Source: Treponema sp.
GTDB taxonomy: Bacteria; Spirochaetota; Spirochaetia; Treponematales; Breznakiellaceae
Reading direction: 5' to 3'
Length of the DNA stretch: 31,074 nt
Assembly: GCA_031272575.1 (NCBI GenBank)
Contig: JAISTO010000037.1
Span: forward strand, 1-31,074
The position numbers and the translations under genes were made by a program. Each line of letters begins with the position of its first letter. Within the stretch, counting starts at the first letter, position 1. The notes beneath the pieces were generated by a model. That model searched no databases, had not been told where the DNA came from, and was given only the letters and a program-made list of their open reading frames with translations. This document shows, one piece after another, positions 6,056 through 15,052 of the stretch.

Positions 6056-9000
6056 CCATTTGGCATAGAAGGTCTTGTTCCCGGTGCTGCCCAGGGGAAT
6101 CGTGGTTACCGCGGTCCCCGTCAGGTCGCTGTTCTCAAACCAACCCTGGAAGATACTGCCGCTCTTTGAGGGTATGGGCAGCGTTATGGCGCTGCTATTA
6201 ATCGTGTAGGTGCTGTTGGACACGCCGCTCCCGCCGTTCAGGACGTAGGTAATGGTGTACGTGATTGGCGTCCACTTAGCGTGCACCGTGGCATTCGTGC
6301 TTCCCGTCCAGGTGGCAAGGCTTGCGCCGTTTCCGTCCGTCAGTTGCGTGCCGGTTCCGCCCGCGTCTGTCCACCAGCCGGCAAAGGTATAGCCTGACCT
6401 CGTGGGTATCGCCAGGGTGTAGAGACTACCGTAAACTACCGTAGCGGTGGCGGGGCTTACCGTGCCCCCTGTGGCGTTGTAAGTTATCGTGCAGGTGACC
6501 TGCGTATCCGCGTTATTGCAGGCCACCCGGAAGCCGGTGTTGGCGTAGGAGGAGGAGGGGACATTTTGACTGCGGGCGGTGACTTCGCATGAGGCCGCGC
6601 CGTCGTTATAACTGCCGCCCCGCATGATGCGCTGAGACCCCGAAGAGGCGCCCGCGGGGTCCGTTACAGACCCTGTGGAGATAGTTCCGTACCGGTCCCA
6701 GCACCACTCGCCCGCGTTTCCGCTTATGTCGTAGAGCCCGGCCCCGTTCATCGCCTTTCCGGCTGTAGTATGCGTATCGCCTCCCGCATTCCCCGAGTAC
6801 CATGCCGCATCACCTGCCGTGTCGCTCCCCGCGTAGGTATAGCCCCAGGCCGTCGTGTTCGTCAGGTTCCCGCCCCGGGCCGCCGCCTCCCACTCCGCCT
6901 CGGTGGGCAGCCGGTAGCCGTTATTCACCTTGTTCATCACCGCGTTTTCGCAGGCGGCGCTGTCTGAGGCGTTTTTGATGACCGCGCCGTTGTACGTGTA
7001 CACCGGCGTCTTCCCGGCCAACTCGCTGTAGGCGTTGCACCATACTATCGTGTCATACCAGTTCATCCACGTTACCGGCTGGGTTTTTCCCGTCGTCGTC
7101 GGCGCCGTTCCCTCCAAGCCTGAGGAGCCCTCTCTTCCCGCGTTGGCAAAGATGTAACCGTTGCTCGCCGCCCAGGTCCTCACCTCGTACCACAACTCGT
7201 AGGTCGTCTCGTACCGGGCTATCATGTAGGCGCTCAACATGACCGTCCTGCCGCTGATGAACGCGCCGCGCGTCCCGCTCCCGGACACCGTCATCGCGGG
7301 GATGGTCGTCATGTTCCGGTACTGCGCGGGGGTGCTGAAGGTGTAGGACGAGCCCGAGGCCGGTTCCCACTTCGCGTACAGCGTTACCGTCGCCCCCTGG
7401 CTATAACTCAAGTCGCCGACCAAATACGTAGCCCCCCCGTAGGTCGTTCCCGTGCCCTCAGCGTTCGTGTTCCAGCCTTCAAAGGTGTAGCCTGACCGCG
7501 CAAGCGCATACTGGCCGACGTTGTCTCGCAAAAGCAAACTCGTCCCGCAGGTCTTGGTCTGCGGAATGGGCGGCACACCGCTGTCGGCGCTGTTCCCGTT
7601 ATACATGATGGTATACGTGATCAGGCTCCACTTCGCCCAGAAGGTCCTGCCCCCCGTGCTCCCCACCGGTATCTGCGTTACCGCGCTCCCGCTCAGGTCG
7701 CTGTTGTTGTACCAGCCGGCGAATGTGCCGTTGATGCTGGTGGGTGTTGGCAGCGTAAAGGGTAATTGCTCACTCGTGTAAGTACCGCTGGTCGCGCCGC
7801 TCCCGCCGTTCAGGTAGTAGATAATGGGGTACACGGCCGGCGTCCACCTGGCGTATACCGTGCGGCCCGAGAGGGTCGACCAGACGGCAAGGCTTTGGCC
7901 GTTTTCGTCCGTCAGTTGCGTACCGGTACCGCCTTCCCCTGTCCACCAGCCCGCGAAGGTGTAGCCGGCCCTCGTGGGCATCGCCAGGGTGTAGGATGCG
8001 CCGTAGGTTACCGTAGCGGTTTCGGGGATCACCGTGCCCTCCCCCGGGTCGTAGGTCACCGTATAGCGGGTCCCCAGCCACGAGGCGTACACCGTGGTGT
8101 CCGAGAGTATCATCCAGTCTCTAATGCTTTGGCCGTCTAGGCCCGTCAGTTGCGTGCCGGTTCCATTGGGCCCTGTCCACCAGCCCTCGAAGGTGTAGCC
8201 GACCCTCGTGGGCACCGCCAGGGTGTAGGATGCGCCGTAGGTTACCGTGGTTGACGCGGGGCTTACGGTGCCCCCCTGCGCGTCATAGGTCACTGTGTAA
8301 GAGTCCCCTGTATAGGGAGCCGCCACCCGGAAGCCGTAGAACGTGGTTGTGGCGGACGGCGGGGAATTGAAGCGCCAGGCCGGCTCGGCCATTACCGCGT
8401 CCCCGTTGAAGCCGCCGCCCCTCAGTACGCGGCTCGTCCCCGAAGAGGGGCCGGTGGGGTTCAGCTCCGACTGCCCGCCGGTCAAGGACAGCACGCTGGA
8501 GGCGTACCAGTCCCAGCACCATTCCCACGCATTGCCGCTCATGTCGTAGATGCCCGCACTGTTCGCGGCCTTCCTGCCTCCAGGACGCGTCGCGTCGCCG
8601 GAGTTGCCGCTATACCACGCCACATCGTCTATCGTATCGCTCCCTGAGTATTGGTACGACCACGCCGTCTCCGACGGGTCGCCCCCCCGGGCCGCCGCCT
8701 CCCACTCCGCCTCGGTGGGCAGCCGGTAGCCGTTATTCGACCGGTTCATCACCGCGTTGTCGCAGGCGGTGACATTATTCGAGTTCCTTATGACCCCGCC
8801 GCTGTACGTATACACCGGCGTCTTCCCGTCCATCTCGCTGAAGGCGTTGCACCACACGACAGCGTCCCGCCAGGATACGCCCGTCACCGGCTCCATATCC
8901 GCGGTGCTGGTGGGCGAGGCGCCTATAATGCCGTCATGGCCCTCGCGGCCAAGGTTGGCAAAGACGTAGTCGTGACTCTGCCCCCAGACCTTCACCTCGT

Positions 9001-12000
9001 ACCACAACCTGTAGGTTGTCTCGCACCTGGCGATCCGGTAGGGGCTCAGAGTGACGGTTCTGTACGAGGGGAACGCGCCTCTCGCCCAGTCATTGGATTC
9101 ATACCCGACGACGGCCCAGGAGTTGCTCCCCGTTATGGTCACCGCCTCTATAGGCGCCATATCCCGGATGTCGAGGCTCCACCTGGCGTAAACCGTGGCG
9201 TCCGCTAATGTCTCCCAGATGCCGAGGCTCTTGCCGTCCGGGCCGGTCAGTTGTGTGCCGCCTCCATCGGCCTCGGTCCACCAGCCGTCGAAGACATAGC
9301 CCGTCTTCGTGGGCACCGCCAGGGTGTAGGCGCCGCCGTAGTGTACCGTATCGGTGGCGGGGCTCACCGTGCCCCCTGCCGCGTCGTAGGTCACCGTACA
9401 GGCGGTCCCTATCCACCGGGCGTACACCGTGGTGTTATAGGGTATCGACCAGGGAGCAAGGCTTGCGCCGGTTCCGTCCGTCAGTTGCGTGCCGGTTCCG
9501 TCCGCCTCGGTCCACCAGCCCCCGAAGTTAAAGTTGGTCCTATAGGGCACCTCGAAGTTGTAGGACCCGCCGAAGGTTACCGTGACGTCGTAGACCGGCG
9601 AGCCGCCTGATCCCGCATTGAAGGCCACCGTGTAGGTGTTTCCCGTCCACTTGGCATACACCGTGGTGTCCGAGGCCAGTTCCCAGGTGGCGATGCTTGT
9701 GCCGCTTCCGTTCGTCAGTTGCGTACCCGTTCCGCCTTCACCTGTCCACCAGCCTTCGAAGGTATAGCCGGTCTTCGCGGGTACCGCCAGGGTGTAGGAA
9801 TTGCCGTATTCTACCGTGGCGGCGGCGGGGCTCACCGTGCCCCCTTCCGCATTGTAGGTTACCGTGTAGGTATACACCGGCGTGGGCGGGAAGGTAATGG
9901 TGACAATCCCGCTGTTCGCGCTGTTGGTAACCGATGACGCGCCCGTGTAGGTGAAAGCGTTCGCCGGCAGGTCCGTGAAGGTGTAGCCGGCCTTCACCTC
10001 CAGGGTAACAACGGCCTTGTAGACCGTGTTCCTCGCGAAGGCGCTGGTGTAGGACGCGCCCGAGGCGGTCTGCCATGCCACCGCTCCCGTGTACTGGGTG
10101 GTGTTAATCGGCGTGGTATCCGGCAGCCGGAAACTCGCCGGAGCGCTTACGAGTTCGTCCAGGGCAAGGAGGCTCACCAACGGGACAGCCGTAGCCGGGA
10201 ATGTGAGGGTCACATTCCCGCTGTTTTCCGCGTTGGTGACCGAGACCGCGCTTGAGCAGGTGAAGGCATTTGCCGCCACGCCGGTGAAGGTGTAGCCGGC
10301 CTTCGCCTGCAGGGTGACAACGGCCTTGTACACCGAGAGCGGCGCGAAAACGATCCCGGTGAAGGGCGCGCCGTTCTCGGTCAGCCAGGCCACCGTCCCC
10401 GTGTACTGGGCGGTGTTAATCAGCGTAGTGTCCGGGGCAGCGCCTCTTACCGGCGCGGTTACGAGGCCGTTCAGGGACAAAAGGTTTATCTGCACCGATG
10501 CCGTTACCGGGAAGGTAATGGTGACCGTCCCGCTGTTTTCCGCGTTGGTTATCGATGCCGCGCTCGAGCAGGTGAAGGTATTTGCCCCCACTCCTATGAA
10601 GGAATAGCCGGTCTTCGCCTGCAGGGTGACAACGGCCTTGTAGACCGTGTAGCCGGCGAAGACGCTCCCGGTGAAAGCCGCGCCCGAGGCGGTCTGCCAC
10701 GCCACCGTTCCCGTGTACTGGGCCGTGTTAATCGCCGTGGTATCCGGCGCCGCGTCTTTTACCGGCGGGGTTACGAGGCCGTCCAGGGACAGGAGGGTCA
10801 CCGGCGGGGGCGCCTCTGTTACCGGGAAGGTGATGGATACGATCCCGCTGTTCGCGCTGTTGGTTACTTCCGCGCCGGTATAGGTGAAGGCGTTCGCCGC
10901 CACCCCCGTGAAGGTATAGCCGGTCTTCGCCGTCAAGGTGACAACAGCCTTGTAGATCGTGGCGGCCGCGAAGACGCTCCCGCTAAAGGACGCGCCCGAG
11001 GCGGTCTTCCACTCTACGGTTCCCGTGTACTGGGCCGTGTTAATCGCCGAGGTATCCGGCGCCGCGCCTTTCACCGGCGCGGTTAGGAGGCCGTTCAGGG
11101 AGAAGAGGCTTACCGGCGCCGCCGTTGTTGCCGGGAAAGTAAGAGTGACTACGCCGCTGTCCGCGCTGTTGGTCACCATCGTTGTACCGGCGCAGGTGAA
11201 GGCGTTTTCAGCCACCCCCATGAAGGAATAGCCGCTTACCGCCTGCAGGGTGACAACGGCCTTGTAGACCGTGGAGGCCGCGAAAGTGTTCCCGATGAAG
11301 GCCGCGCCCGAAGCGGTCTGCCACGCCACCGTTCCCGTGTACTGGGTGGTGGTAATCGCCGTGGTATCCGGCGCCGCGCCTCTTACGGGCGCGGTTACGA
11401 AGCCGTTCAGCGAGAAGAGGCTTACCCTCACCGCCGTGACCGGGAAGGTGATGGTAACGGTCCCGCTGTTCGCGCTGTTGGTTACCGATGCCGCGCCCGC
11501 GCAGGTGAAGGCGTTTGCCGGCACCCCCGTGAAGGTGAAGCCGGTCTTCGCCGTCAGGGTGACAATGGCCTTGTAGACCGTGGAGGCCGCGAAGGCGCTC
11601 CCGGTGAAGGACGCGCCCGAGGCGGTCTGCCACGCCACGGTTCCCGTGTACTGGGCGGTATCAATCGCCGCGGTACCAGGCGCCGCGCCCAGTACCGGCG
11701 CGCTTACGAAGTCGCTCAGGGAGAAGAGGCTTACCGGCGCCGCCGCTGTTGCCGGGAAGCTGATGGTTACGATGCCGCTGTTCTGCGCGTTGGTCACCGA
11801 CACCGCGCCGGTGCAGGTGAAGGTGTTCGCCGCCACCCCCGTGAAGGTATAGCCGGTCTTCGCCGTGAGGATAATATATGCCCTGTAGACTGTGGAGGCC
11901 GCGAAGGTGCTCCCGATGAAGGGCGCGCCCGTCTCTATCTGCCACGCCACCGTTCCCGTGTACTGGGCCGTGTTAATCGCCGTGATTACCGGCGCCGCGC

Positions 12001-15000
12001 CTCTTGCGGGCGCGGTTACGAGGCCGTACAGGGAGAAGAGAGTCACCACCGTTGCCTGATACGTCGCCGGGAAGGTGATGGTCACCACCATCTGCGTCCC
12101 GCCGCCCGCGCCGCTGATTACCGATACCGCGCCTGCGCAGGTGAAAGCGTTCGCCGTCACCCCCGTGAAGGTGTAAGCGGTCTTCGCCTCGAGGGTGACA
12201 GCGGCCTTGTAGATCGTGGCGTTCGCGAAGGTGCTCCCGGTGAAGGGCGTGCCCGCCTCTGTCAGCCACTCCACCGTTCCTGTGTACTGGGCCGTGTTAA
12301 TCGCCGTGGTTACCGGCGCCGTGTTGCTCACCGGCGCATTTACGAGGCCGTCAAGAGCGAGGAGATTCACCACCGTGAACGGCGTCCACTTCGCGTAAAC
12401 CATGATGCCTGAGGTTCCCGTCCAGAGGGCAAGGCTCGCTCCGCTTGCGTCCGTCAGTTGCGTACCCGTTCCGTTTGCCCCGGTGTACCAGCCGCCGAAG
12501 GTATGTTCGTCCTTCGAGGGCACCGCGAGGTTGTAGGAAAGGCCGTAGGTCACCTGGGTCTGCGCGGGGTTCACTGTGCCCCCTCCCGCGTCGTAGGTGA
12601 GCGCGTAGGTATTGGCCGTCCACCGGGCGTAAACCGTGCTGTTCGAGATTCTCGTCCATTCGGCAAGGCTTTGGCCGCTTGCGCTGGTAAGCTGCGTGTT
12701 CGTTCCGCCTTCACCTGTCCACCAGCCGCCGAAGGTGTAGCCTGTCCTTACGGGCACCGCAAACTTGTAGGAAAGGCCGTAGGTTACCGCTTCTTGCGCG
12801 GGGCTCACCGTGCCCCCTCCCGCGTTGTAGATCACCGTGTAGGTGTTTGCCGTCCACTGCGCGTAGGCCGTGAGGTCTGAGGTTCCCGTCCAGGCGTTAA
12901 TGCTGGCGCCGCTTGCGTCCGTCAGCCGGATGCCGGATCCATTGCCCCCGGTCCACCAGCCCTCGAAGGTATAGCCCGTCCTTACGGGCACCGCCAGAGT
13001 GTACGGAAGACTGAAGGTTACCACGGCTTCCGAGGGGTTCACCGTGCCCCCTCCCGCGTTGCAGGTTACCGTGTACTGACGCAGCCATCGGGCGTAGACC
13101 GTCGTGTCCGAGGCTATCGCCCAGGCGGCAAGGCTCGCGCCGTTCATGTCCGTCAGTTGTGTGCCCGTTCCGTTTGCCTCGGTGTACCAGCCGCCGAAGG
13201 TGTAGCCGGCCTTCGTGGGTACCGCCAGGTGGTAAGAAAGGCCATAGGTCACCGTAACCGGGGCAGAGTTTGCCGGATTCAGATATTCCAGCGATTCCGC
13301 GCCGTAGCTGAGCGTGTAGGTATTAGCCGTCCACTGCGCGTGAACTGTAGTGTCCGAGCTCCTCGTCCAGGGGGCAAGACTCGCGCCGCTTGCGTCCGTC
13401 AGTTGAGTGCCCGTCCCCGCGGCCCCGGTCCACCAGCCGCCGAAGGTATAACCCGTCCTCGCGGAAACCGCCAGGTTGTAGAAACCGCCGGTGATTACCG
13501 TAATCGGCGAGGGCGTTACCGCCTCCCCTGACGAGTCCGTTTCGTAGGTCACTCGGTAGGCATAGGGCGAAGACCATACCTGTGAGTACTGCCCGCCGGC
13601 GCCTTTCACCGTTAAGTGTATCCGGTATATCGCGCCGGCGCTCATGCCGGAGATGTTCACCGTGTTGATGCCCGCGTTTGCCGCGCCGCTGCTCTTGATA
13701 GCGGCGATGTTGTAAGCGGCCTCCAAAGCGGCGCCGCTCGACACCGGAAATGAACTTTCGTTGGACGGAGAAACCACCGCAAAGTAGGTGCCCGCCTCGT
13801 TGGAAACAAAGTTGAGCACGGCGATCATACCGGTGTCCGTAAAACCGAAGGTTACCGACTGCGCCGAAAGCAGCGGCGCGCCGGCCTGCGTCAGTACAAA
13901 ACTGTCCGAGGTCCAGACCGGGGAGTAGTTCCCCTCGTCGTCCCTCACCGTTAAGAAAATCTGGTGCTCCGTTCCCGTCGCGAGTCCGATAAAAGTCACC
14001 TGGGTGTTGCCCGCGATTGCCCTGCCCTGGGCCTTCTGCGCGGCAACATTGTATAAGAGTAAAAAGGACGCCCCGGACAGCGCCGGCGGCGTGGAGGCAG
14101 CCGGAAAGACCGCCGCGTAATAGGTTCCCGCCTTGTTGGAAGTGAACTGGAGCAGCGTGATCGTTCCCGATATTCCAGGGATAGTTTCAGGGATAAGGGT
14201 TATCGTCTGCGCCGAAAGCACCGGCACGTCCCACTGGGGCATGAAACTGTCCGACGTCCAGACCGTGGAGTAATTCCCCGCTTTGTCCTTTACCGTTACG
14301 TGAACCCGGTACGCCGTTCCCGCCGCGAAGCCGTCAATGTGCACCGCGTTAATGCCGGCAACTGCCGCGCCGCTGCTCTTGATAGCGGCGCTGTTGTAAG
14401 CGGCCTCCAAAGCGGCGCCGCTCGACACCGGGAATGAACTTTCGTTGGACGGAGAAACCACCGCAAAGTAGGTCCCCGCCTCGCTGGAAATGAAAGTGAC
14501 GTCGAGTTCGGCGTCCGTGTTGGAATCGGCGGCCAGGTAGGCGCTGACCGACTGCGCCGAAAGTTCCGGCGCGTGGTCCTCCCGGCTGGGCATAAACGCC
14601 TTTGAAGACAAGACCGCGGAATAGTCCCCCGACGCGTATCTTACCGTAAGATGGATGCGGTAGGCCAGTTCCGAACTTAAACCGGCGATGGACACGGTGT
14701 TGACGCCGGCATTTGCCGTGCCTGTCAGCGATATGATTGCCGTACTATGAGAGAGTTTTTCGAGGTCGTAGCCGCTCTTCGGAGCGTCTATTGCGGACGG
14801 ACGGATTACCGCAAAGTATATCCCCGCATCGCTTGAGGTGAAGTTGAGCACGGCGGTCTCGCCGGTCGCGGTATCCTCGTAGTCGCTCACCGAAAGCGCT
14901 GAAAGTGCCGAAAGCGCCCGCTCCTGACTGGTGTCGATGTTGAACTTGCAAGCACAGAACAGGGCCGCCGCCCCCGCCGCCGCGGCAAGCACCGCGCGGT

Positions 15001-15037
15001 AAAAAGCCCTCCCCTTCAAAGGATAGTATGCAATCAT
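5207..15037 (-). CDS. Giant repeat-rich putative lipoprotein with three FGE-sulfatase-like domains, 3276 aa
   Basis: The chosen start ATG (15035-15037) gives a basic n-region, an Ala-rich hydrophobic core and a relaxed lipobox LFCAC ending near residue 30, typical of spirochaete lipoproteins. An open frame extends 32 codons further upstream but would cover the promoter and the tolC stop. Domains in order: four about 110-residue beta-sandwich repeats (43-491), five InlB B-type/Flg_new repeats (492-886), eight about 103-residue repeats (887-1717), three InlB-type repeats (1718-1953), FGE-like domain 1 (1954-2244), four InlB-type repeats, FGE-like 2 (2558-2844), two InlB-type repeats, FGE-like 3 (2995-3276, C-terminus). 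The FGE-like domains keep YRLPTEAEWEAAARGG and GN.WEWCWD but lack the catalytic cysteine pair, so ligand binding or adhesion is more likely than formylglycine formation. Surface location is inferred. Confidence 0.9.
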   Translation of the reverse strand: MIAYYPLKGRAFYRAVLAAAAGAAALFCACKFNIDTSQERALSALSALSVSDYEDTATGETAVLNFTSSDAGIYFAVIRPSAIDAPKSGYDLEKLSHSTAIISLTGTANAGVNTVSIAGLSSELAYRIHLTVRYASGDYSAVLSSKAFMPSREDHAPELSAQSVSAYLAADSNTDAELDVTFISSEAGTYFAVVSPSNESSFPVSSGAALEAAYNSAAIKSSGAAVAGINAVHIDGFAAGTAYRVHVTVKDKAGNYSTVWTSDSFMPQWDVPVLSAQTITLIPETIPGISGTITLLQFTSNKAGTYYAAVFPAASTPPALSGASFLLLYNVAAQKAQGRAIAGNTQVTFIGLATGTEHQIFLTVRDDEGNYSPVWTSDSFVLTQAGAPLLSAQSVTFGFTDTGMIAVLNFVSNEAGTYFAVVSPSNESSFPVSSGAALEAAYNIAAIKSSGAANAGINTVNISGMSAGAIYRIHLTVKGAGGQYSQVWSSPYAYRVTYETDSSGEAVTPSPITVITGGFYNLAVSARTGYTFGGWWTGAAGTGTQLTDASGASLAPWTRSSDTTVHAQWTANTYTLSYGAESLEYLNPANSAPVTVTYGLSYHLAVPTKAGYTFGGWYTEANGTGTQLTDMNGASLAAWAIASDTTVYARWLRQYTVTCNAGGGTVNPSEAVVTFSLPYTLAVPVRTGYTFEGWWTGGNGSGIRLTDASGASINAWTGTSDLTAYAQWTANTYTVIYNAGGGTVSPAQEAVTYGLSYKFAVPVRTGYTFGGWWTGEGGTNTQLTSASGQSLAEWTRISNSTVYARWTANTYALTYDAGGGTVNPAQTQVTYGLSYNLAVPSKDEHTFGGWYTGANGTGTQLTDASGASLALWTGTSGIMVYAKWTPFTVVNLLALDGLVNAPVSNTAPVTTAINTAQYTGTVEWLTEAGTPFTGSTFANATIYKAAVTLEAKTAYTFTGVTANAFTCAGAVSVISGAGGGTQMVVTITFPATYQATVVTLFSLYGLVTAPARGAAPVITAINTAQYTGTVAWQIETGAPFIGSTFAASTVYRAYIILTAKTGYTFTGVAANTFTCTGAVSVTNAQNSGIVTISFPATAAAPVSLFSLSDFVSAPVLGAAPGTAAIDTAQYTGTVAWQTASGASFTGSAFAASTVYKAIVTLTAKTGFTFTGVPANAFTCAGAASVTNSANSGTVTITFPVTAVRVSLFSLNGFVTAPVRGAAPDTTAITTTQYTGTVAWQTASGAAFIGNTFAASTVYKAVVTLQAVSGYSFMGVAENAFTCAGTTMVTNSADSGVVTLTFPATTAAPVSLFSLNGLLTAPVKGAAPDTSAINTAQYTGTVEWKTASGASFSGSVFAAATIYKAVVTLTAKTGYTFTGVAANAFTYTGAEVTNSANSGIVSITFPVTEAPPPVTLLSLDGLVTPPVKDAAPDTTAINTAQYTGTVAWQTASGAAFTGSVFAGYTVYKAVVTLQAKTGYSFIGVGANTFTCSSAASITNAENSGTVTITFPVTASVQINLLSLNGLVTAPVRGAAPDTTLINTAQYTGTVAWLTENGAPFTGIVFAPLSVYKAVVTLQAKAGYTFTGVAANAFTCSSAVSVTNAENSGNVTLTFPATAVPLVSLLALDELVSAPASFRLPDTTPINTTQYTGAVAWQTASGASYTSAFARNTVYKAVVTLEVKAGYTFTDLPANAFTYTGASSVTNSANSGIVTITFPPTPVYTYTVTYNAEGGTVSPAAATVEYGNSYTLAVPAKTGYTFEGWWTGEGGTGTQLTNGSGTSIATWELASDTTVYAKWTGNTYTVAFNAGSGGSPVYDVTVTFGGSYNFEVPYRTNFNFGGWWTEADGTGTQLTDGTGASLAPWSIPYNTTVYARWIGTACTVTYDAAGGTVSPATDTVHYGGAYTLAVPTKTGYVFDGWWTEADGGGTQLTGPDGKSLGIWETLADATVYARWSLDIRDMAPIEAVTITGSNSWAVVGYESNDWARGAFPSYRTVTLSPYRIARCETTYRLWYEVKVWGQSHDYVFANLGREGHDGIIGASPTSTADMEPVTGVSWRDAVVWCNAFSEMDGKTPVYTYSGGVIRNSNNVTACDNAVMNRSNNGYRLPTEAEWEAAARGGDPSETAWSYQYSGSDTIDDVAWYSGNSGDATRPGGRKAANSAGIYDMSGNAWEWCWDWYASSVLSLTGGQSELNPTGPSSGTSRVLRGGGFNGDAVMAEPAWRFNSPPSATTTFYGFRVAAPYTGDSYTVTYDAQGGTVSPASTTVTYGASYTLAVPTRVGYTFEGWWTGPNGTGTQLTGLDGQSIRDWMILSDTTVYASWLGTRYTVTYDPGEGTVIPETATVTYGASYTLAMPTRAGYTFAGWWTGEGGTGTQLTDENGQSLAVWSTLSGRTVYARWTPAVYPIIYYLNGGSGATSGTYTSEQLPFTLPTPTSINGTFAGWYNNSDLSGSAVTQIPVGSTGGRTFWAKWSLITYTIMYNGNSADSGVPPIPQTKTCGTSLLLRDNVGQYALARSGYTFEGWNTNAEGTGTTYGGATYLVGDLSYSQGATVTLYAKWEPASGSSYTFSTPAQYRNMTTIPAMTVSGSGTRGAFISGRTVMLSAYMIARYETTYELWYEVRTWAASNGYIFANAGREGSSGLEGTAPTTTGKTQPVTWMNWYDTIVWCNAYSELAGKTPVYTYNGAVIKNASDSAACENAVMNKVNNGYRLPTEAEWEAAARGGNLTNTTAWGYTYAGSDTAGDAAWYSGNAGGDTHTTAGKAMNGAGLYDISGNAGEWCWDRYGTISTGSVTDPAGASSGSQRIMRGGSYNDGAASCEVTARSQNVPSSSYANTGFRVACNNADTQVTCTITYNATGGTVSPATATVVYGSLYTLAIPTRSGYTFAGWWTDAGGTGTQLTDGNGASLATWTGSTNATVHAKWTPITYTITYVLNGGSGVSNSTYTINSSAITLPIPSKSGSIFQGWFENSDLTGTAVTTIPLGSTGNKTFYAKWGDFSTPAQYRGMTVIPALTAPGSGANGVFIDGRTVTLSTYAIAVYETTYELWYEVKTWALNNGYTFANAGREGYDGTDGAAPTSGAKTEPVTYISWRDAMVWCNAYSEMTGKTPVYMMPITGSYVAIRNSSNGTVCDSAVMNAANNGYRLPTEAEWEAAARGGSPADTTAWGYTYAGSNTVGDVAWYSGNAGGDTHTVGGKAANGAALYDLSGNVWEWCWDWYGTVTTGSVTDPTGASSGSQRIMRGGSVSYDASFGTTTLRSIGGPSAYFYDCGFRVVCNN
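6056..6504 (-). repeat. InlB B-type (Listeria-Bacteroides/Flg_new) repeats, 2 copies
   Basis: Two units of about 75 residues show the ITYNATGGTVSPATATV start, the GYTFAGWWTDAGGTGTQL core and the terminal AKW. The second is a shorter variant with GWFENSDLTGTAVTTIP. Confidence 0.85.
6505..7366 (-). other. FGE-sulfatase/C-type-lectin-like domain 2
   Basis: It has the same domain core as copies 1 and 3. Its C-terminal segment (RGGSYND...SCEV..ARSQNVPSSS..NTGFRV) is closest to genuine FGE enzymes, but only one of the two catalytic cysteines is matched. The divergent block is 6533-6610. Sequence outside the block is very close to domain 3 at DNA level, pointing to duplication within the gene. Confidence 0.85.
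7367..8304 (-). repeat. InlB B-type repeats, 4 copies
   Basis: Two full units with GYTF(E/A)GWWTG and GTQLT, one short unit with GWYNNSDLSGSAV, and one longer variant with GYTFEGWNTNAEGTGT. Each ends with a Tyr-Ala-x-Trp or Trp-Ala-Lys-Trp type motif. Confidence 0.85.
8305..9178 (-). other. FGE-sulfatase/C-type-lectin-like domain 1
   Basis: It contains PVTGVSWRDAVVWCNAFSE, NGYRLPTEAEWEAAARGG, MSGNAWEWCWDWY, and RVLRGGGFN before GFRVAAP. There is no cysteine pair. The divergent block is 8333-8410. It is the most distant of the three copies. Confidence 0.85.
9179..9885 (-). repeat. InlB B-type repeats, 3 copies
   Basis: Three units of about 78 residues show the VTYxAxGGTVSPA start, a G-Y/F-x-F-x-G-W-W-T core, GTQLT and a YA(K/R)W end. 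Confidence 0.85.
9886..12379 (-). repeat. Eight tandem repeats of about 103 residues (310 bp)
   Basis: Each unit starts with a L-x-S/A-L-x-x-(L/F)-V-x-A-P motif, then a conserved (I/L)(N/D)TAQYTGTV-W, A-x-T/S-V-Y-K-A-V-V-T-L, KTGYTFTGV.ANAFTC, a Val-Thr-Asn-x-x-x-Ser-Gly run and (V/I)TITFP. The repeat is immunoglobulin-like in character (alternating beta strands). I do not recognise a named family. DNA identity between copies is high over 100-bp stretches, which makes recombination between units likely. Confidence 0.85.
12380..13564 (-). repeat. InlB B-type repeats, 5 copies
   Basis: Five units of about 78 residues have GGTV(N/S)P, a TYGLSY-type strand, GYTFGGWWTG/GWYTG, LTDASGAS and a terminal (A)xW. 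The first two are the most diverged. Confidence 0.85.
13565..14910 (-). repeat. Four N-terminal beta-sandwich repeats
   Basis: Four units of about 110 residues, each starting LSAQ(S/T) or LSALS and containing (F/V)xSxEAGTYFAVVSPS, an A-x-x-K/T-x-x-G-x-A-x-A-G-x-N strand, G-x-A-Y-R-(I/V)-H-(L/V)-T-V-(K/R) and a G-x-Y-S-x-V-x-x-S end. They resemble fibronectin III-like folds. Copies 2 and 4 share a nearly identical 120-bp block (13680-13799 and 14364-14483, about three mismatches). Confidence 0.8.
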
Positions 15038-15052
15038 ATTAATCTTTATAAC

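Noticed and set aside
5207..9178. Active formylglycine-generating enzyme
   Set aside because: The catalytic cysteine pair is absent in domains 1 and 3, and only one position matches in domain 2. No sulfatase gene is nearby.
5144..9610. Long open frames on plus opposite the giant gene
   Set aside because: Arg/Pro-rich translations repeat with the minus-strand repeats and show no domain or start signal; they are GC-rich shadows.
9886..12379. CRISPR-like regular repetition
   Set aside because: The period is about 310 bp, the repeats are coding and there are no spacers; they are protein repeats.
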